A stretch of DNA of 64,000 nucleotides, from NCBI RefSeq assembly GCF_018130765.1, contig NZ_JAFCJZ010000001.1, positions 186,001 through 250,000 on the forward strand, read 5' to 3'. The notes under the pieces are model-generated. The model was not told the origin of the DNA. It was given only the letters and a program-made list of their open reading frames with translations, and did no database searches. Position 1 is the stretch's first letter; each line of letters opens with the position of its first letter. This document shows, one piece after another, positions 9,253-19,122 of the stretch. The translations under genes and the position numbers were made by a program. The stretch is from Bradyrhizobium iriomotense. GTDB lineage: Bacteria > Pseudomonadota > Alphaproteobacteria > Rhizobiales > Xanthobacteraceae.

Positions 9253-9735
9253 TCAGGTCGGCGCCAGCTTCGGCCGTCCGTAGATCGCATCGGCCCGCTT
9301 CTCGAAGGCGGTCGAGAACCGTGCGAAGGCGGCGTCGAACATCGAGCCCATCAGCATCGCGAGCATGCGGCTCTTGAATTCGTAGGCAAGGAAGAAGCCG
9401 ACGTCGCAGACGTCTTTGCCGTCTTGCTGGCCTTTGGGCTCGAACGTCCAACGGTTTTCCAGATTCCTGAACGGACCTTGCAGATATTCGACCAGGATCT
9501 TCAGATTGGCGCGGTCGAGGGTCACGCGGCTGGTGAAGGATTCCTTGACCAGCTTGAACGACACCGTCATGTCCGCGACCAGCACCTCGGTGCCGTCGGG
9601 CTTCGCCATGCGCTGCCGCACCTTCAGCGCGCTGCACAGCGGCACGAATTCCGGATAGCGCTCGACATCGGCGACCAGATCAAACATCTCGGACGCGCTG
9701 TGGTTGACGCGGTGCTTGCTCGAAACTCGATGCAT
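9253..9735 (-). CDS. COQ10/RatA-family START-domain protein (ubiquinone-binding)
   Basis: A 160-residue SRPBCC/START-fold protein. The opening pattern (VNHSASEMFDLVADVERYPEFVPLC) is diagnostic of the type II polyketide-cyclase-like COQ10/RatA family. In mitochondria and alphaproteobacteria these bind ubiquinone and support its delivery to the respiratory chain; the same fold is called RatA in gammaproteobacteria, so that name is an alternative. It lies 6 bases downstream of lipA on the same strand, a common alphaproteobacterial pairing. Confidence 0.88.
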   Translation of the reverse strand: MHRVSSKHRVNHSASEMFDLVADVERYPEFVPLCSALKVRQRMAKPDGTEVLVADMTVSFKLVKESFTSRVTLDRANLKILVEYLQGPFRNLENRWTFEPKGQQDGKDVCDVGFFLAYEFKSRMLAMLMGSMFDAAFARFSTAFEKRADAIYGRPKLAPT

Positions 9736-9741
9736 GGTACG

Positions 9742-10698
9742 TCAGCGGGCGTGAGCTGCCCGCGCAGCCTTCAGTCTTGCGAAATCCTCGCCGGCATGAT
9801 GCGACGAGCGGGTGAGCGGGCTCGCCGACACCATCAGGAATCCCTTGGTGTAGGCGATCTTTTCATAGGACGAGAATTCGTCCGGCGGCACGTAGCGCAT
9901 CACCGCGTGGTGCTTGCGGGTGGGCTGCAGATATTGCCCGATGGTCAGGAAGTCGACGTCGGCCGAGCGCAGATCGTCCATCACCTGCTGCACCTCGTGG
10001 CGCTCCTCGCCGAGGCCGACCATGATGCCGGACTTGGTGAAGATGGTGGCATCGAGCTCCTTGACCCGCTGCAGCAGCCGGATCGAGTGGAAGTAGCGAG
10101 CGCCGGGCCGCACCGTGAGATAGCGCGAGGGCACCGTCTCGAGATTGTGGTTGAACACGTCGGGCCTCGCCGCGACGACGACCTCCAGCGCGCCTTCTTT
10201 GCGGAGGAAGTCCGGCGTCAGGATCTCGATCGTGGTCGAAGGGCACGCGGCCCGGATCGCGCGGATGGTCTGGGCAAAGTGCTTGGCACCGCCATCGGCG
10301 AGGTCGTCGCGGTCGACCGAGGTAATGACGACGTGGGCGAGGCCCAGCTTGGCCACGGCCTCCGCAACGTTCTGCGGCTCGGCCGCATCCAGCGCGTTGG
10401 GCAGGCCGGTCTTGACGTTGCAGAACGCGCAGGCCCGGGTGCAGGTGTCACCCATGATCATGAAGGTCGCGTGCTTTTTGTCCCAGCACTCGCCGATATT
10501 CGGGCAGCCCGCCTCCTCGCACACCGTATGCAGGCCGTTGGCGCGCACGATGTTGCGGGTGTCGGCGTAGCCGCGGGTGTTGGGCGCGCGCACGCGGATC
10601 CAGTCCGGCTTCGGCGGCGAAGCGGAATCGGGGCGATTCACCTTTTCAGGGTGGCGCGGGCGCAGCGGGTTCGAGATGGTATCGACAATAACGACCAT
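9742..10698 (-). CDS. lipA: Lipoyl synthase
   Basis: A 318-residue radical-SAM enzyme that inserts two sulfur atoms into octanoyl groups on lipoyl domains. Both clusters' ligands are visible: C60, C65 and C71 for the auxiliary cluster ([12 protein letters not shown]) and C86, C90, C93 for the SAM cluster (CTRACAFC). Length and motif order match the family. The gene is read toward the COQ10-like gene, and its 5' side faces a 130-base divergent promoter region shared with the DNA glycosylase gene. Confidence 0.97.
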   Translation of the reverse strand: MVVIVDTISNPLRPRHPEKVNRPDSASPPKPDWIRVRAPNTRGYADTRNIVRANGLHTVCEEAGCPNIGECWDKKHATFMIMGDTCTRACAFCNVKTGLPNALDAAEPQNVAEAVAKLGLAHVVITSVDRDDLADGGAKHFAQTIRAIRAACPSTTIEILTPDFLRKEGALEVVVAARPDVFNHNLETVPSRYLTVRPGARYFHSIRLLQRVKELDATIFTKSGIMVGLGEERHEVQQVMDDLRSADVDFLTIGQYLQPTRKHHAVMRYVPPDEFSSYEKIAYTKGFLMVSASPLTRSSHHAGEDFARLKAARAAHAR

Positions 10699-10828
10699 AG
10701 GGCATCCGGTCTGTTCAGGTCCTACCTAGTCGGTCTGGCCCGGCATCGCAACCCGGCTCGCACCACTTCAGGGAACATGGCAGATATGGGCAATATCCTG
10801 CTCTGTTCTCAGGCGATTCTCACCTCGA

Positions 10829-11431
10829 ATGGCTCCAGTCTCGAAACCTTCCACACCCCGGCTTGGCAAGGCCCTGAAGCGTGCCTTTTTCGCGCGCGAC
10901 GTCCGCGAGGTCGCCCGCGACCTGATCGGAGCGACCATGCTGGTCGACGGCGTCGGCGGGATCATCGTCGAGGTCGAGGCCTATCATCATACCGAGCCGG
11001 CGGCGCATTCCTACAACGGCCCGACGCCACGGAACCAGGTGATGTTCGGCCCGCCCGGCTATGCCTATGTCTATCGTTCCTATGGCATCCACTGGTGCGT
11101 GAATTTCGTCTGCGAGGACGAAGGTTCTGCCAGCGCCGTCCTGATCCGCGCGCTGGAACCGACTCATGGCTTGGCTGCGATGCGCCGCCGCCGTCATCTC
11201 CAGGATTTGCACGCGCTGTGCTCGGGCCCGGGCAAGCTGACGGAGGCGCTCGGCATCACCTTCGCGCACAACATGCTGCCGCTGGACCGGCCGCCGATCG
11301 CGCTGCATGCGCGCACGGAGGACCTGGAGGTCACAACCGGCATCCGGATCGGTATCACCAAGGCGGTCGAACTGCCCTGGCGCTATGGCGTCAGGGGCTC
11401 GAAGTTTCTGAGCAAGCCGTTTCCGAAGTAG
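10829..11431 (+). CDS. mpg: DNA-3-methyladenine glycosylase (AAG/Mpg family)
   Basis: A 200-residue AAG-type glycosylase, a base-excision repair enzyme that removes alkylated purines. Family marks are the catalytic [18 protein letters not shown] region, the [23 protein letters not shown] core, and [13 protein letters not shown] near the C-terminus. Length is normal for bacteria. The gene is divergent from lipA and convergent with valS; the two stops lie in a short gtaggcctac palindrome (11428-11437). Confidence 0.93.
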   Translation: MAPVSKPSTPRLGKALKRAFFARDVREVARDLIGATMLVDGVGGIIVEVEAYHHTEPAAHSYNGPTPRNQVMFGPPGYAYVYRSYGIHWCVNFVCEDEGSASAVLIRALEPTHGLAAMRRRRHLQDLHALCSGPGKLTEALGITFAHNMLPLDRPPIALHARTEDLEVTTGIRIGITKAVELPWRYGVRGSKFLSKPFPK

Positions 11432-11433
11432 GC

Positions 11434-14310
11434 CTACGAGGCCAGCTTCAGCCGCTCCAGCGCCTCGAGCAGCTTGGCCTTGCGGGCCAGTGCCGCCTCG
11501 CGCTTCTCACGCTCCTCCTCGACGACCTCCTCGGCCGCGTTGGCGACGAACTTCTCGTTCGCCAGCTTGGATTCGGCGCGCTTGATGTCGGCGTCGGCCT
11601 TGCCGATCTCCTTGTCGAGACGGGTGCGCTCGGCTGCGACGTCGATCACGCCCTTCAGCGGCAGCGCAGCCACCTCGCCGCGCACAAGGAGCTGAACGGC
11701 GCCGTCGGGCGCACGGTCGGCGAAGGAGATGTCCGACAGTCGCGCCATGCGCTTGATGACGTCGGTCCAGCGCGGCGCGCGCTCCTTGGTCTCTGCCGAG
11801 GCGCCCGCGAGCACCAGCGCCGTCAGCGTTGCCGGCGGAATGTTCATCTCGGCGCGCACGGAGCGGATCTGCGTCACGAGGTCGATGACCCAGCCGATCT
11901 CGGCTTCCGCCTTGGGATCGGTGAAGTCGGCATGGTCGAAGATCGGCATGACCAGGGCCGGCGAGATCAGCGGATCGGTCGGCCCGGCGGCTGCGGCGAG
12001 AATCGCAAGCTGCTCCGGCGAAGGCTCAGACGGCTTCAGCGGCCACGGCGCCAGCGCGAGCAGGCCCTCGCGCTTGGCTGTCACCTCCCACAACTCTTCG
12101 GTAATGAAGGGCATGAAGGGATGCAGCAGCTTCAGGATCTCGTCCCGCGCCCAGGCGACCATGGCGCGGGTTTCGTCCTTGGCGGGGCTATCGGGGCCAA
12201 GCAGCACGGGCTTGGCGAGCTCGACATACCAGTCGCAATAGACGTTCCAGACGAAGCGATAGATCGCGCCGGCAGCGTCGTTGAAGCGATAGGCCTCAAT
12301 CGCCTCGGTCACCTCGCGCGTGGTGTGCGCGCTCTCATGCGCGATCCAGCGGTTCAGCGTCTCCTTCGCCTTCGCTGGCTCGAAACCGTCGGGCACGGCG
12401 CAGTGGTTCATCTCCGCGAAACGGGAGGCGTTCCAGAGCTTGGTCGCGAAATTGCGGTAGCCCTCGACGCGGCTGGTGGCGAGCTTGATGTCGCGGCCCT
12501 GCGCCGCCATCGCGGCCAGCGTGAAGCGCAGCGCGTCCGCACCATATTCGTCGATCAGGTTGAGCGGATCGATGACGTTGCCCTTCGACTTCGACATCTT
12601 GGCGCCCTTCTCGTCACGGACGAGGGCGTGGATGTAGATCGTCGAGAACGGAATCTCCTTCATGAAGTGCATGCCCATCATCATCATGCGGGCAACCCAG
12701 AAGAAGATGATGTCGAAGCCGGTGACCAGCGCATTGGTCGGATAATAGCGCTGCACCTCCGGCGTATCGTCGGGCCAGCCGAGCGTCGAGAACGGCCACA
12801 GCGCCGAGGAGAACCAGGTGTCGAGCACGTCCTCGTCGCGCGTGATGAAGCCCTCGCGCTTGTTGCGGTCGAGCGCCATCTCGCGCCCCTGCTCGACCGT
12901 GATGACCTCCTGCTCGACGTAATAGCCGAGCGCGTGGCTGATCGCCTCCTCCTCGGTCTCGGCGACGAACACCTTGCCGTCAGGACCATACCAGGCCGGG
13001 ATCTGATGGCCCCACCACAGCTGGCGCGAGATGCACCAGGGCTGGATGTTCTCCATCCACTCGAAATAGGTCTTTTCCCAGTTCTTGGGCACGAACGAGG
13101 TCTCGCCCGAACGCACCGCGGCGATCGCCGGCTTCGCCAGCGTCTTGGCGTCGACGTACCACTGGTCGGTCAGGTACGGCTCGATCACGCTGTTCGAGCG
13201 GTCGCCGTGCGGCACCATATGGGTGTGCGGCTCGATGCGCTCGACGAAGCCAAAGGATTCCAGACGCTCGACGATGCGCTTGCGCGCTGCGAAGCGATCG
13301 ACCTTGTTGAACTCCTCGGCAAATTGCCCAGCGCCTTCCGGCAGGTCGCGCAGGTAATCCTCGTTGTCGAGGAGATCGAGGCAGCCTTCCTTGTCGAGCA
13401 CGCTGATGCGGCGCAGGCCGTGGCGATTGCCGACCTCGAAATCGTTGAAGTCGTGCGCCGGCGTCACCTTGACCGCGCCCGAGCCCTTCTCGGGATCGGA
13501 ATACTCATCGGCGACAATTTTGATCTTGCGGCCGACCAGCGGCAGGACGACGTTCTTGCCGACCAGCTTCTGATAGCGCTCGTCCTCGGGATGCACGGCA
13601 ACGCCGGTATCGCCGAGCATGGTTTCCGGGCGCGTCGTGGCGACGACGATGAAGGTCGTGGGATCCTCGGGGCTGAACGTCTTGCCCTCGATCGGATAGC
13701 GCAGATACCAGAGGCTGCCCTTGACCTCGGTCTGCTGCACTTCGAGATCGGAGATCGCGGTCAAGAGCTTGGTGTCCCAGTTCACCAGCCGCTTGTCCTT
13801 GTAGATCAAGCCGTCTCGGTGCAGCTCGACGAACACCTTGACGACGGCCTTCGACAGGCCCTCGTCCATGGTGAAGCGCTCGCGCGACCAGTCGCAGGAT
13901 GCGCCGAGCCGCTTGAGCTGGTTGATGATGGTGTCGCCGCTCTCGGCCTTCCACTGCCAGACCCGCTCCAGAAACTTCTCGCGGCCCATCTCGCGGCGGC
14001 CCGGCTGCTGGCGCTCCATCAGCTGCCGCTCGACCACCATCTGGGTGGCGATGCCGGCATGGTCGGTGCCGGGCTGCCACAGCACGTCGCGGCCGCGCAT
14101 GCGCTCGAACCGGCACAGGATGTCCTGGAGCGTGTTGTTGAGGGCGTGGCCCATGTGCAGCGAGCCCGTCACGTTCGGCGGCGGGATCACAATGGTGAAT
14201 GGCACTGTGTCTCGGCGGTCGGGACGGCCGGCCTTGAAGGCACGGCTGTCCTCCCACACCACGGACATGCGGGCTTCGATATCGGCGGGCTGGTAATTTT
14301 TCTCGATCAT
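11434..14310 (-). CDS. valS: Valyl-tRNA synthetase
   Basis: A 958-residue class I aminoacyl-tRNA synthetase. The signature HMGH lies at residues 52-55 (PPPNVTGSLHMGH) and KMSKSKGN starts at residue 571. The editing domain, anticodon-binding domain and a C-terminal coiled coil (from about residue 890: RTRLDKEIGKADADIKRAESKLANEK...) are all present, so it is full length. It sits downstream of the popZ-like gene on the same strand, an arrangement usual in Rhizobiales. Confidence 0.98.
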   Translation of the reverse strand: MIEKNYQPADIEARMSVVWEDSRAFKAGRPDRRDTVPFTIVIPPPNVTGSLHMGHALNNTLQDILCRFERMRGRDVLWQPGTDHAGIATQMVVERQLMERQQPGRREMGREKFLERVWQWKAESGDTIINQLKRLGASCDWSRERFTMDEGLSKAVVKVFVELHRDGLIYKDKRLVNWDTKLLTAISDLEVQQTEVKGSLWYLRYPIEGKTFSPEDPTTFIVVATTRPETMLGDTGVAVHPEDERYQKLVGKNVVLPLVGRKIKIVADEYSDPEKGSGAVKVTPAHDFNDFEVGNRHGLRRISVLDKEGCLDLLDNEDYLRDLPEGAGQFAEEFNKVDRFAARKRIVERLESFGFVERIEPHTHMVPHGDRSNSVIEPYLTDQWYVDAKTLAKPAIAAVRSGETSFVPKNWEKTYFEWMENIQPWCISRQLWWGHQIPAWYGPDGKVFVAETEEEAISHALGYYVEQEVITVEQGREMALDRNKREGFITRDEDVLDTWFSSALWPFSTLGWPDDTPEVQRYYPTNALVTGFDIIFFWVARMMMMGMHFMKEIPFSTIYIHALVRDEKGAKMSKSKGNVIDPLNLIDEYGADALRFTLAAMAAQGRDIKLATSRVEGYRNFATKLWNASRFAEMNHCAVPDGFEPAKAKETLNRWIAHESAHTTREVTEAIEAYRFNDAAGAIYRFVWNVYCDWYVELAKPVLLGPDSPAKDETRAMVAWARDEILKLLHPFMPFITEELWEVTAKREGLLALAPWPLKPSEPSPEQLAILAAAAGPTDPLISPALVMPIFDHADFTDPKAEAEIGWVIDLVTQIRSVRAEMNIPPATLTALVLAGASAETKERAPRWTDVIKRMARLSDISFADRAPDGAVQLLVRGEVAALPLKGVIDVAAERTRLDKEIGKADADIKRAESKLANEKFVANAAEEVVEEEREKREAALARKAKLLEALERLKLAS

Positions 14311-14451
14311 GGGGCTGCTAGAAAGCCGCGCGCGGGGGCCAAGTCAACGAAAAGGTCAGGGGAAAACGAGGCGGCTACAGCGCTTTCCGGCCCGGTCGGA
14401 TGGCCGAATATTACCCGCAAGCGGGGCTTTATGAGGGCCTGGCGGCCGGCT

Positions 14452-15231
14452 TTACCTGCCGCCGCGCGAGACGCGCTCGATTTCGGCCTTCACGATGCGT
14501 TCAACCAGGCCCGGCAGGTTGTCGTCGAGCCAGGACTTCAGCATCGGACGCAGCATCTCCTTGACCAGATCCTCCAGGGTCCGCGCATTGCTGCTGAGGA
14601 CCGTATGGGCCAGGGAGTTGAAGGCGGATTCGACCGCGGAGACGGTCGATTGCGCCAGAATCGGCTGCTGCGGCGGCAGCGGCGGGGCATCGAAGTCGAC
14701 CGGCGCGTAGGACGGCGGAGGCGTCGGACGTGGTGGCGGCGATTCGGCGAATTCGAGATCGTCGCGCGGCTCGACCTTGCGGAAGCTCGGTGGCGGCGGA
14801 GGCGGTGTCGGCGCCGGGTCCATCGCCATCTCGTCGGTCAATTCGAGTACGTCCGGCTCAGGCTCGGGCTCCGGCTCTGGAGCACGGACCTCGGGCGCAG
14901 GCGTCGCCGCATCGAGCCCGGCCAGCAGCGCGTCGATATCGTCCTGGCTGTTCGGTCCGGCATCCGCGGCGGGCGCGGGCGGCGGCGGTGCCGGAGCCGG
15001 CTTCGCAGCCGGAGGTGGTGCGGGCTTCTCGGTGGCGGGTTTTGGCGGTGCGACCTTGGATGGCGGAATGTCATTCATCGGCTTCGGCGGCGGCGCGGCG
15101 GGCGCTGCAGCCTTCTCGGGCTTCGCAGCTTCGGCCGGCGGCGGCTTGGCCTCATCGTCGGCAATGATGCGCCGGATCGAGGCCAGAATCTCCTCCATGG
15201 AGGGTTCTGTGACCTTTGCAGGCTGCGTCAT
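14452..15231 (-). CDS. popZ: PopZ-type polar organising protein (DUF2497)
   Basis: A protein of 259 residues with the PopZ layout: a short N-terminal helix (SMEEILASIRRIIADDEA), a long proline/alanine/glutamate-rich disordered middle (about residues 35-180), and a C-terminal helical bundle (LEDLVKEMLRPMLKSW... to the end). PopZ proteins self-assemble at cell poles and anchor the ParB-bound chromosome origin. The frame continues to a GTG at 15243, but ATG 15231 (MTQPAKVTEPSMEE) is preferred. The position beside valS and tolC/pcm is conserved in relatives as I remember it. Confidence 0.85.
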   Translation of the reverse strand: MTQPAKVTEPSMEEILASIRRIIADDEAKPPPAEAAKPEKAAAPAAPPPKPMNDIPPSKVAPPKPATEKPAPPPAAKPAPAPPPPAPAADAGPNSQDDIDALLAGLDAATPAPEVRAPEPEPEPEPDVLELTDEMAMDPAPTPPPPPPSFRKVEPRDDLEFAESPPPRPTPPPSYAPVDFDAPPLPPQQPILAQSTVSAVESAFNSLAHTVLSSNARTLEDLVKEMLRPMLKSWLDDNLPGLVERIVKAEIERVSRGGR

Positions 15232-15537
15232 CTCCGACTCCACATCATCAACGCCCTCGCATGCGTTGTTTTACACCAAGCACGACAGGATTGGCCGGTT
15301 CCGCGACGAGCCCCCCGACATTTTCGCCGCGGCAGACCGACTTGTCCCCAGATCACGGCTCAACGTGCGACGGTGCGCCCCTGCCCTCGGCACTCAAGCT
15401 TTACGCATACGACATCAGTTGCGGAGCGAATCGATCCGCATCTTCATGGCAAGGCTATGTCAGGGATTTTGGTGATTGCAAGCAAAGCACCGGTCGGCCG
15501 CAATTGTTCGCGAGGCCGACCGGATGACTACGGGACT
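15232..15537. other. Intergenic between tolC-like and popZ-like genes
   Basis: About 300 bases without a credible gene. The only structure is the hairpin at 15490-15523, listed separately. The rest probably holds the popZ promoter; I see no clear -35/-10 pair. Confidence 0.5.
15490..15523 (-). terminator. Hairpin downstream of the tolC-like gene
   Basis: A perfect 10-bp inverted repeat (15490-15499 with 15514-15523, ccggtcggcc/ggccgaccgg) with a 14-base loop lies 14 bases after the tolC stop. On the minus strand it is followed by tgctttgctt, only weakly T-rich. It may act as a terminator. Confidence 0.55.
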
Positions 15538-16941
15538 TCAGCGACCGTCAGGCGTACGTACGCCGCCCCAGCTGTCGCGGACCTGATGGTAGTGAACGCT
15601 GGCATCGTAGACCGTGGTCGCAAGACCGAGCACCTGGGGCGCCAGGCGGCCGACGGCGGCGAGGACGTTATAGGATGCCACCACGCGGTCGTGCTGCGCG
15701 GTCACCAATGCGACGCGCGCATTGACCAGCGCCTGCTGCGCATTGAGCACGTCGAGCGTGGTGCGCTGACCGGCCTTGGCTTCCTCGCGCACACCGTTGA
15801 GTGCGATCTCGGATGCCGTCACCTGCGCCTGCGCGGACTGCACCTGGGCCTTGCCGGCCTGCAACGTCCCCCAGAACTGCACCACGTTCGCACGAGTCTG
15901 GTCGCGCGTGGTTTCAAGGTTGAGACGCTGCTGCGCCAGGTTTTCCTTGGATTGGCGGATCAGCGAATATTCGCTACCGCCCTGATAAATCGGCACCGAG
16001 ACCTGCGCGATCGCGGATGCGTTGAACGAGCGCAACTGAATCAAGGACTGTTCGTTGGACTGCGTGGCCGATGCCTGGATCGTAACCGTCGGCAGCAACG
16101 CACCTTCAGCGACTTTGACCTGCAAGAAATTGACGTCGATGCCATACATTGCGGCCGTGACGTTGGGATGCTCGACCAAGCCGAGCTCGACGGCCGAAGC
16201 GAGCGTTGCCGGCAGGAAGCGGTCGACCGGCGAGCCCGGTGCGAGGTTCGTCGGCTCGTTGCCGATGATGCGGCGGAAGTTCGCCCGCGTCGTGGTGAGA
16301 TTCGCCTCCGCGGTGAGCGCCTGCGTCTTGCCGGCAGCCAGTTGCGCTTCCGATTGCGCGACGTCGGTGCGCGTCACTTCGCCGACGTTGAAACGATCAC
16401 GGGTCTGCTTCAGCGTCTGCTCGAGCACGCGCACGTTGCTGCGCTGGACTTCCAGCGTGGCGGAATCGCGCAGATAATCCATGTAGGTCGTGGCGGCCTG
16501 GAGCAGCACGGTTTGATCGAGGCTGCGCAGCGCTTCGCGGGCACCGGATACCTGACTCTCCGCCGCCCGCGTTCGGTTGGCAGTCTGGTTGCCATTGTAG
16601 AGCGTCTGCGAAGCGGTAATTCCAGCGCTGCGAGGCAACACGGATCCGTGGATTGAGTTACTCCCCACGCCACTCTGCAAATCCGTATATTGATAGCCAC
16701 CGCTGGCAGTCAGCGCGACCTTGGGCCGATAGCCGGACAAAGCCTGCGGCACGTTCTCGTCGGTCGAGCGCACCTGGGCGCGCTGTGCGTTGAGCTGCGG
16801 ATTGTTCTGATAGGCGCGCACCAAGGCGGCCTCGATCGTATCCGCCAAGGCAGGCGTCGGCCCGGCCAGTGCCAGCAGCAGGACCGAAACCGCAGCTCCG
16901 GTGAAGAGCTTCACCCCATGCATCCCAAAATTTCCGTTCAT
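15538..16941 (-). CDS. tolC: TolC-family outer membrane efflux channel
   Basis: A 467-residue outer membrane protein of the TolC type I secretion/efflux channel family. After a signal peptide (LFTGAAVSVLLLALAGPTPALA) come two repeats of long alpha-helical hairpins with family motifs such as AYQNNPQLNAQRA near the start and GQRTTLDVLNAQQALVNARVALV in the second repeat. A second ATG at 16923 (MHGVKLFTG) is an equally good start. It follows the pcm gene on the same strand, a pairing typical of Rhizobiales; partner inner-membrane pumps are elsewhere. Confidence 0.92.
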   Translation of the reverse strand: MNGNFGMHGVKLFTGAAVSVLLLALAGPTPALADTIEAALVRAYQNNPQLNAQRAQVRSTDENVPQALSGYRPKVALTASGGYQYTDLQSGVGSNSIHGSVLPRSAGITASQTLYNGNQTANRTRAAESQVSGAREALRSLDQTVLLQAATTYMDYLRDSATLEVQRSNVRVLEQTLKQTRDRFNVGEVTRTDVAQSEAQLAAGKTQALTAEANLTTTRANFRRIIGNEPTNLAPGSPVDRFLPATLASAVELGLVEHPNVTAAMYGIDVNFLQVKVAEGALLPTVTIQASATQSNEQSLIQLRSFNASAIAQVSVPIYQGGSEYSLIRQSKENLAQQRLNLETTRDQTRANVVQFWGTLQAGKAQVQSAQAQVTASEIALNGVREEAKAGQRTTLDVLNAQQALVNARVALVTAQHDRVVASYNVLAAVGRLAPQVLGLATTVYDASVHYHQVRDSWGGVRTPDGR

Positions 16942-17129
16942 TCTAACGCCCGGCTCGTGCCCGCGAGCTGGGTTTCCGCCTATCGAGTGGAGTCGTTGCC
17001 CCGCCGCAACATAGGACGCGAATTGGCGCGGCGGAACTACCTCAAGGCAGTTCCCGGTGGAAACTCTTCACGTGCAGCATCCCGGCCACACTTCTGATTC
17101 AGAACGGGATTTTAACGGGCTTTGGGCCG

Positions 17130-17792
17130 TCAGAAGACGAAGGCGGCGGCCCGTTCCAGCCCGGGAAGGACCGGAGCTGTGGCGTCGAACAGCGCCCGAT
17201 GGCCGAATTCCCCGTGTGTACGGGTCACGATCATCGCCCGCGGCGGCCGCGATTCGGCTGATACCCCCACCAGACGCCCGCCCTCCTTGAGCTGCCCGAA
17301 CAGCCCGTCCGGCGTCACCTCGGCGGCGCCATTGAGGATGATCACATCATACGGGGCGGCAGACGGATCGCCCGCAGTGCAGGGAGCGGCCTTGCAGGTG
17401 ACATTGGCAAGCCCAAGGGTGGCAAAGGCCTCCTTGGCCTTCGTGGCCAGGGCCGAATCGCATTCCGTCGCGCTGACCTGACGCGCCAGCTTGGCCGCCA
17501 GCGCGGCGAGATAGCCCGTGGCGCAGCCGACGACCAGGACGCTGTCGCCCTCGCCGATCTCGGCGGCCTGGAGCAGTTTTCCAGTCAGCTGCGGCTTGAT
17601 CAGGAACCGCTTGGTAGCGCCCTCGCTCACATCGAGGTCGAGGTCGAGATAGGCCAACGCCTGCCGGCTCGCCGGCACGAAGGCCTCGCGCGGAACCGTG
17701 AGCATGGCATCGAGAATTCGGCGATCGGTGACGTCATTGGTGCGCACCTGGCCATCGACCATTTTGAGGCGCGCGGTCGAGAAACCGGACAT
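17130..17792 (-). CDS. pcm: Protein-L-isoaspartate O-methyltransferase family protein
   Basis: A 220-residue SAM-dependent methyltransferase of the PIMT family, which repairs isoaspartyl residues. The MVDGQVRTNDVTDRRILDAM opening is typical of the alphaproteobacterial branch, followed by the SAM-binding loop VLVVGCATGYLAAL. The canonical PIMT substrate motif is less clear in this branch, so the repair activity is inferred. The ATG at 17792 (MSGFSTARLKM) fits the family start better than the upstream start at 17852. Confidence 0.85.
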   Translation of the reverse strand: MSGFSTARLKMVDGQVRTNDVTDRRILDAMLTVPREAFVPASRQALAYLDLDLDVSEGATKRFLIKPQLTGKLLQAAEIGEGDSVLVVGCATGYLAALAAKLARQVSATECDSALATKAKEAFATLGLANVTCKAAPCTAGDPSAAPYDVIILNGAAEVTPDGLFGQLKEGGRLVGVSAESRPPRAMIVTRTHGEFGHRALFDATAPVLPGLERAAAFVF

Positions 17793-17932
17793 TTGCGGAC
17801 CCTGAAATGCGGACGATGCCGCGGACGGAAGTTGGCGGCATCTTTGGAACATGCCCGGCGAAAACGCAACATGGCCGTTGGCCTTGGCCGGCCAAGGCTG
17901 CCGTAACTCGCCGCATCAGGGAAAAGGACGAA

Positions 17933-18112
17933 CTATTCGATCGTCACCGCGAGGCGGCCGATCAGAGCGGCGACCTCATCCAGCCGCGCCGAATCGGGGG
18001 TCTCGACCGCACGCTTGAGGCAGGCGAGGCATTCGTCGTCGCTGAGCTCGGGAACGTCGGCCGGCAGAATCGAGGGAGCCAGTTGGGCGCGGTCGATCTG
18101 GATGTCGGGCAT
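17933..18112 (-). CDS. Small acidic hypothetical protein
   Basis: A 59-residue acidic protein beginning MPDIQIDRAQLAPSILPADV and rich in Asp/Glu/Ala/Leu. The ATG at 18112 has GGAG about 10 bases upstream, which decides this start over the longer frame to 18307. It lies between tRNA-Asn and pcm. No domain is recognised. Confidence 0.5.
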   Translation of the reverse strand: MPDIQIDRAQLAPSILPADVPELSDDECLACLKRAVETPDSARLDEVAALIGRLAVTIE

Positions 18113-18325
18113 GGGAATCAGCTCCGTAAGAGTCCGGCTCTGCAAAGCTCGATTTGAATTAAGTCGATTTGGTGCCGTCCCGACGGCTGCGATGGCGCTG
18201 CCGGACACAACCGCTTGAACGCGATTCTGCGGCGATCGGGCACGCCAGGTCTTCAGGGACGACTTGAGCGACATCGCGCGTCGCATCAGCGAACGCTCAC
18301 AAGTCAATGAATCTACAGCGGAACT

Positions 18326-18400
18326 TGGCTCCCCGGGCTGGATTCGAACCAGCGACCATCCGATTAACAGTCGGATGCTCTACCGCTGAGCTACCGAGGA
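18326..18400 (-). tRNA. tRNA-Asn (anticodon GTT), CCA encoded
   Basis: The minus strand reads TCCTCGG at the 5' end, pairing with CCGGGGA of the acceptor stem, then GTAGCTCAGCGGTAGAGC (D arm), an anticodon loop CTGTTAA, and GGTTCGAATCC (T arm). The 3' CCA is encoded. The anticodon GTT gives asparagine. The gene is 75 bases long and complete. Confidence 0.96.
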
Positions 18401-18540
18401 AAAGGGCGAACTGTCGTCCGCGCGCGGGTGCGTATAACAAAGCTGGTTGCGCTTGCAAAGGACGAATTCGTCATCTTCCGCAACGCATCCGAGGAAAGGC
18501 CGAGGCCGGCCCCTCCTCCGGGCCATGTGCCGAACGAAAA

Positions 18541-18909
18541 CTATTCGGCGACGAACGACGTGGTCTTGGTGCCGGAGTCGTAGCGCAGCCGGAGCGCGGT
18601 GAACTTGCAGAGGTTGACGTTCTTCCAGAGCACCGCCTCGTCATAGTTCTGCCAGTCGACGCGGATGTTCCAGACACACCCCTCATCATCATCATCGAAC
18701 TCGACATAGGTGCTCGCCTGGTTCTGCAAAACCTTGTCGAGCTCGTTCTCCCATTCGTCCAGGCCATCGTCCGGCGCGTTGAAGCCGAGGAATTTGATGG
18801 CATAGCCGGTCTCGTTGACGACGGTGACGTTGCGGGCGTCGGCAGCAAACGACGCCGTGGCTGCGATCGAAAGACCGATCGCGATCAGTCCGGACAGAAA
18901 ATACTTCAT
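18541..18909 (-). CDS. Secreted small protein, hypothetical
   Basis: A 122-residue protein with a clear signal peptide (MKYFLSGLIAIGLSIAATASFAAD). The mature part is acidic, has a run of four aspartates (EFDDDDEGC) and two cysteines (GCVW and NLCKF) that could form a disulfide. The start is the ATG at 18909; longer frames upstream run through the hairpin-rich region. The protein resembles small periplasmic proteins common in Bradyrhizobium. No function can be assigned. Confidence 0.75.
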   Translation of the reverse strand: MKYFLSGLIAIGLSIAATASFAADARNVTVVNETGYAIKFLGFNAPDDGLDEWENELDKVLQNQASTYVEFDDDDEGCVWNIRVDWQNYDEAVLWKNVNLCKFTALRLRYDSGTKTTSFVAE

Positions 18910-18970
18910 GTGAAATGCTCCCGATCGAAACAGGCTGGAAGCGCCTGACGTCGATCGGCGCAGGCGCCGC

Positions 18971-19075
18971 GGCAACGAACGGCGTTGCCTCAAAGAGTTG
19001 TCCGGAGTGCGATCGACGGATTCAACACGCGATCGATCCGCACTCCGGGACGTTGCGCGACGCGAGACGCGCAAC
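18971..19075. repeat. Three consecutive hairpins between the flotillin gene and the secreted-protein gene
   Basis: Three inverted repeats follow one another: 18971-18977 with 18983-18989 (ggcaacg/cgttgcc), 19002-19016 with 19033-19048 (15 bp with one bulge), and 19052-19059 with 19068-19075 (gttgcgcg/cgcgcaac). They lie after the flotillin stop and before the next minus-strand start. They could end the flotillin operon or structure the 5' leader of the secreted-protein gene. Confidence 0.55.
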
Positions 19076-19122
19076 GAGCCTGTTCTTATCGTTTCGAATT
19101 CTCAGCAGCAATGAACCGTCAT

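Noticed and set aside
9424..16656. A very long plus-strand open frame (2410 codons)
   Set aside because: It runs antisense through lipA, valS, popZ and tolC. High GC keeps the opposite strand open; its product has no domain pattern and is rich in Arg, Ala and Leu.
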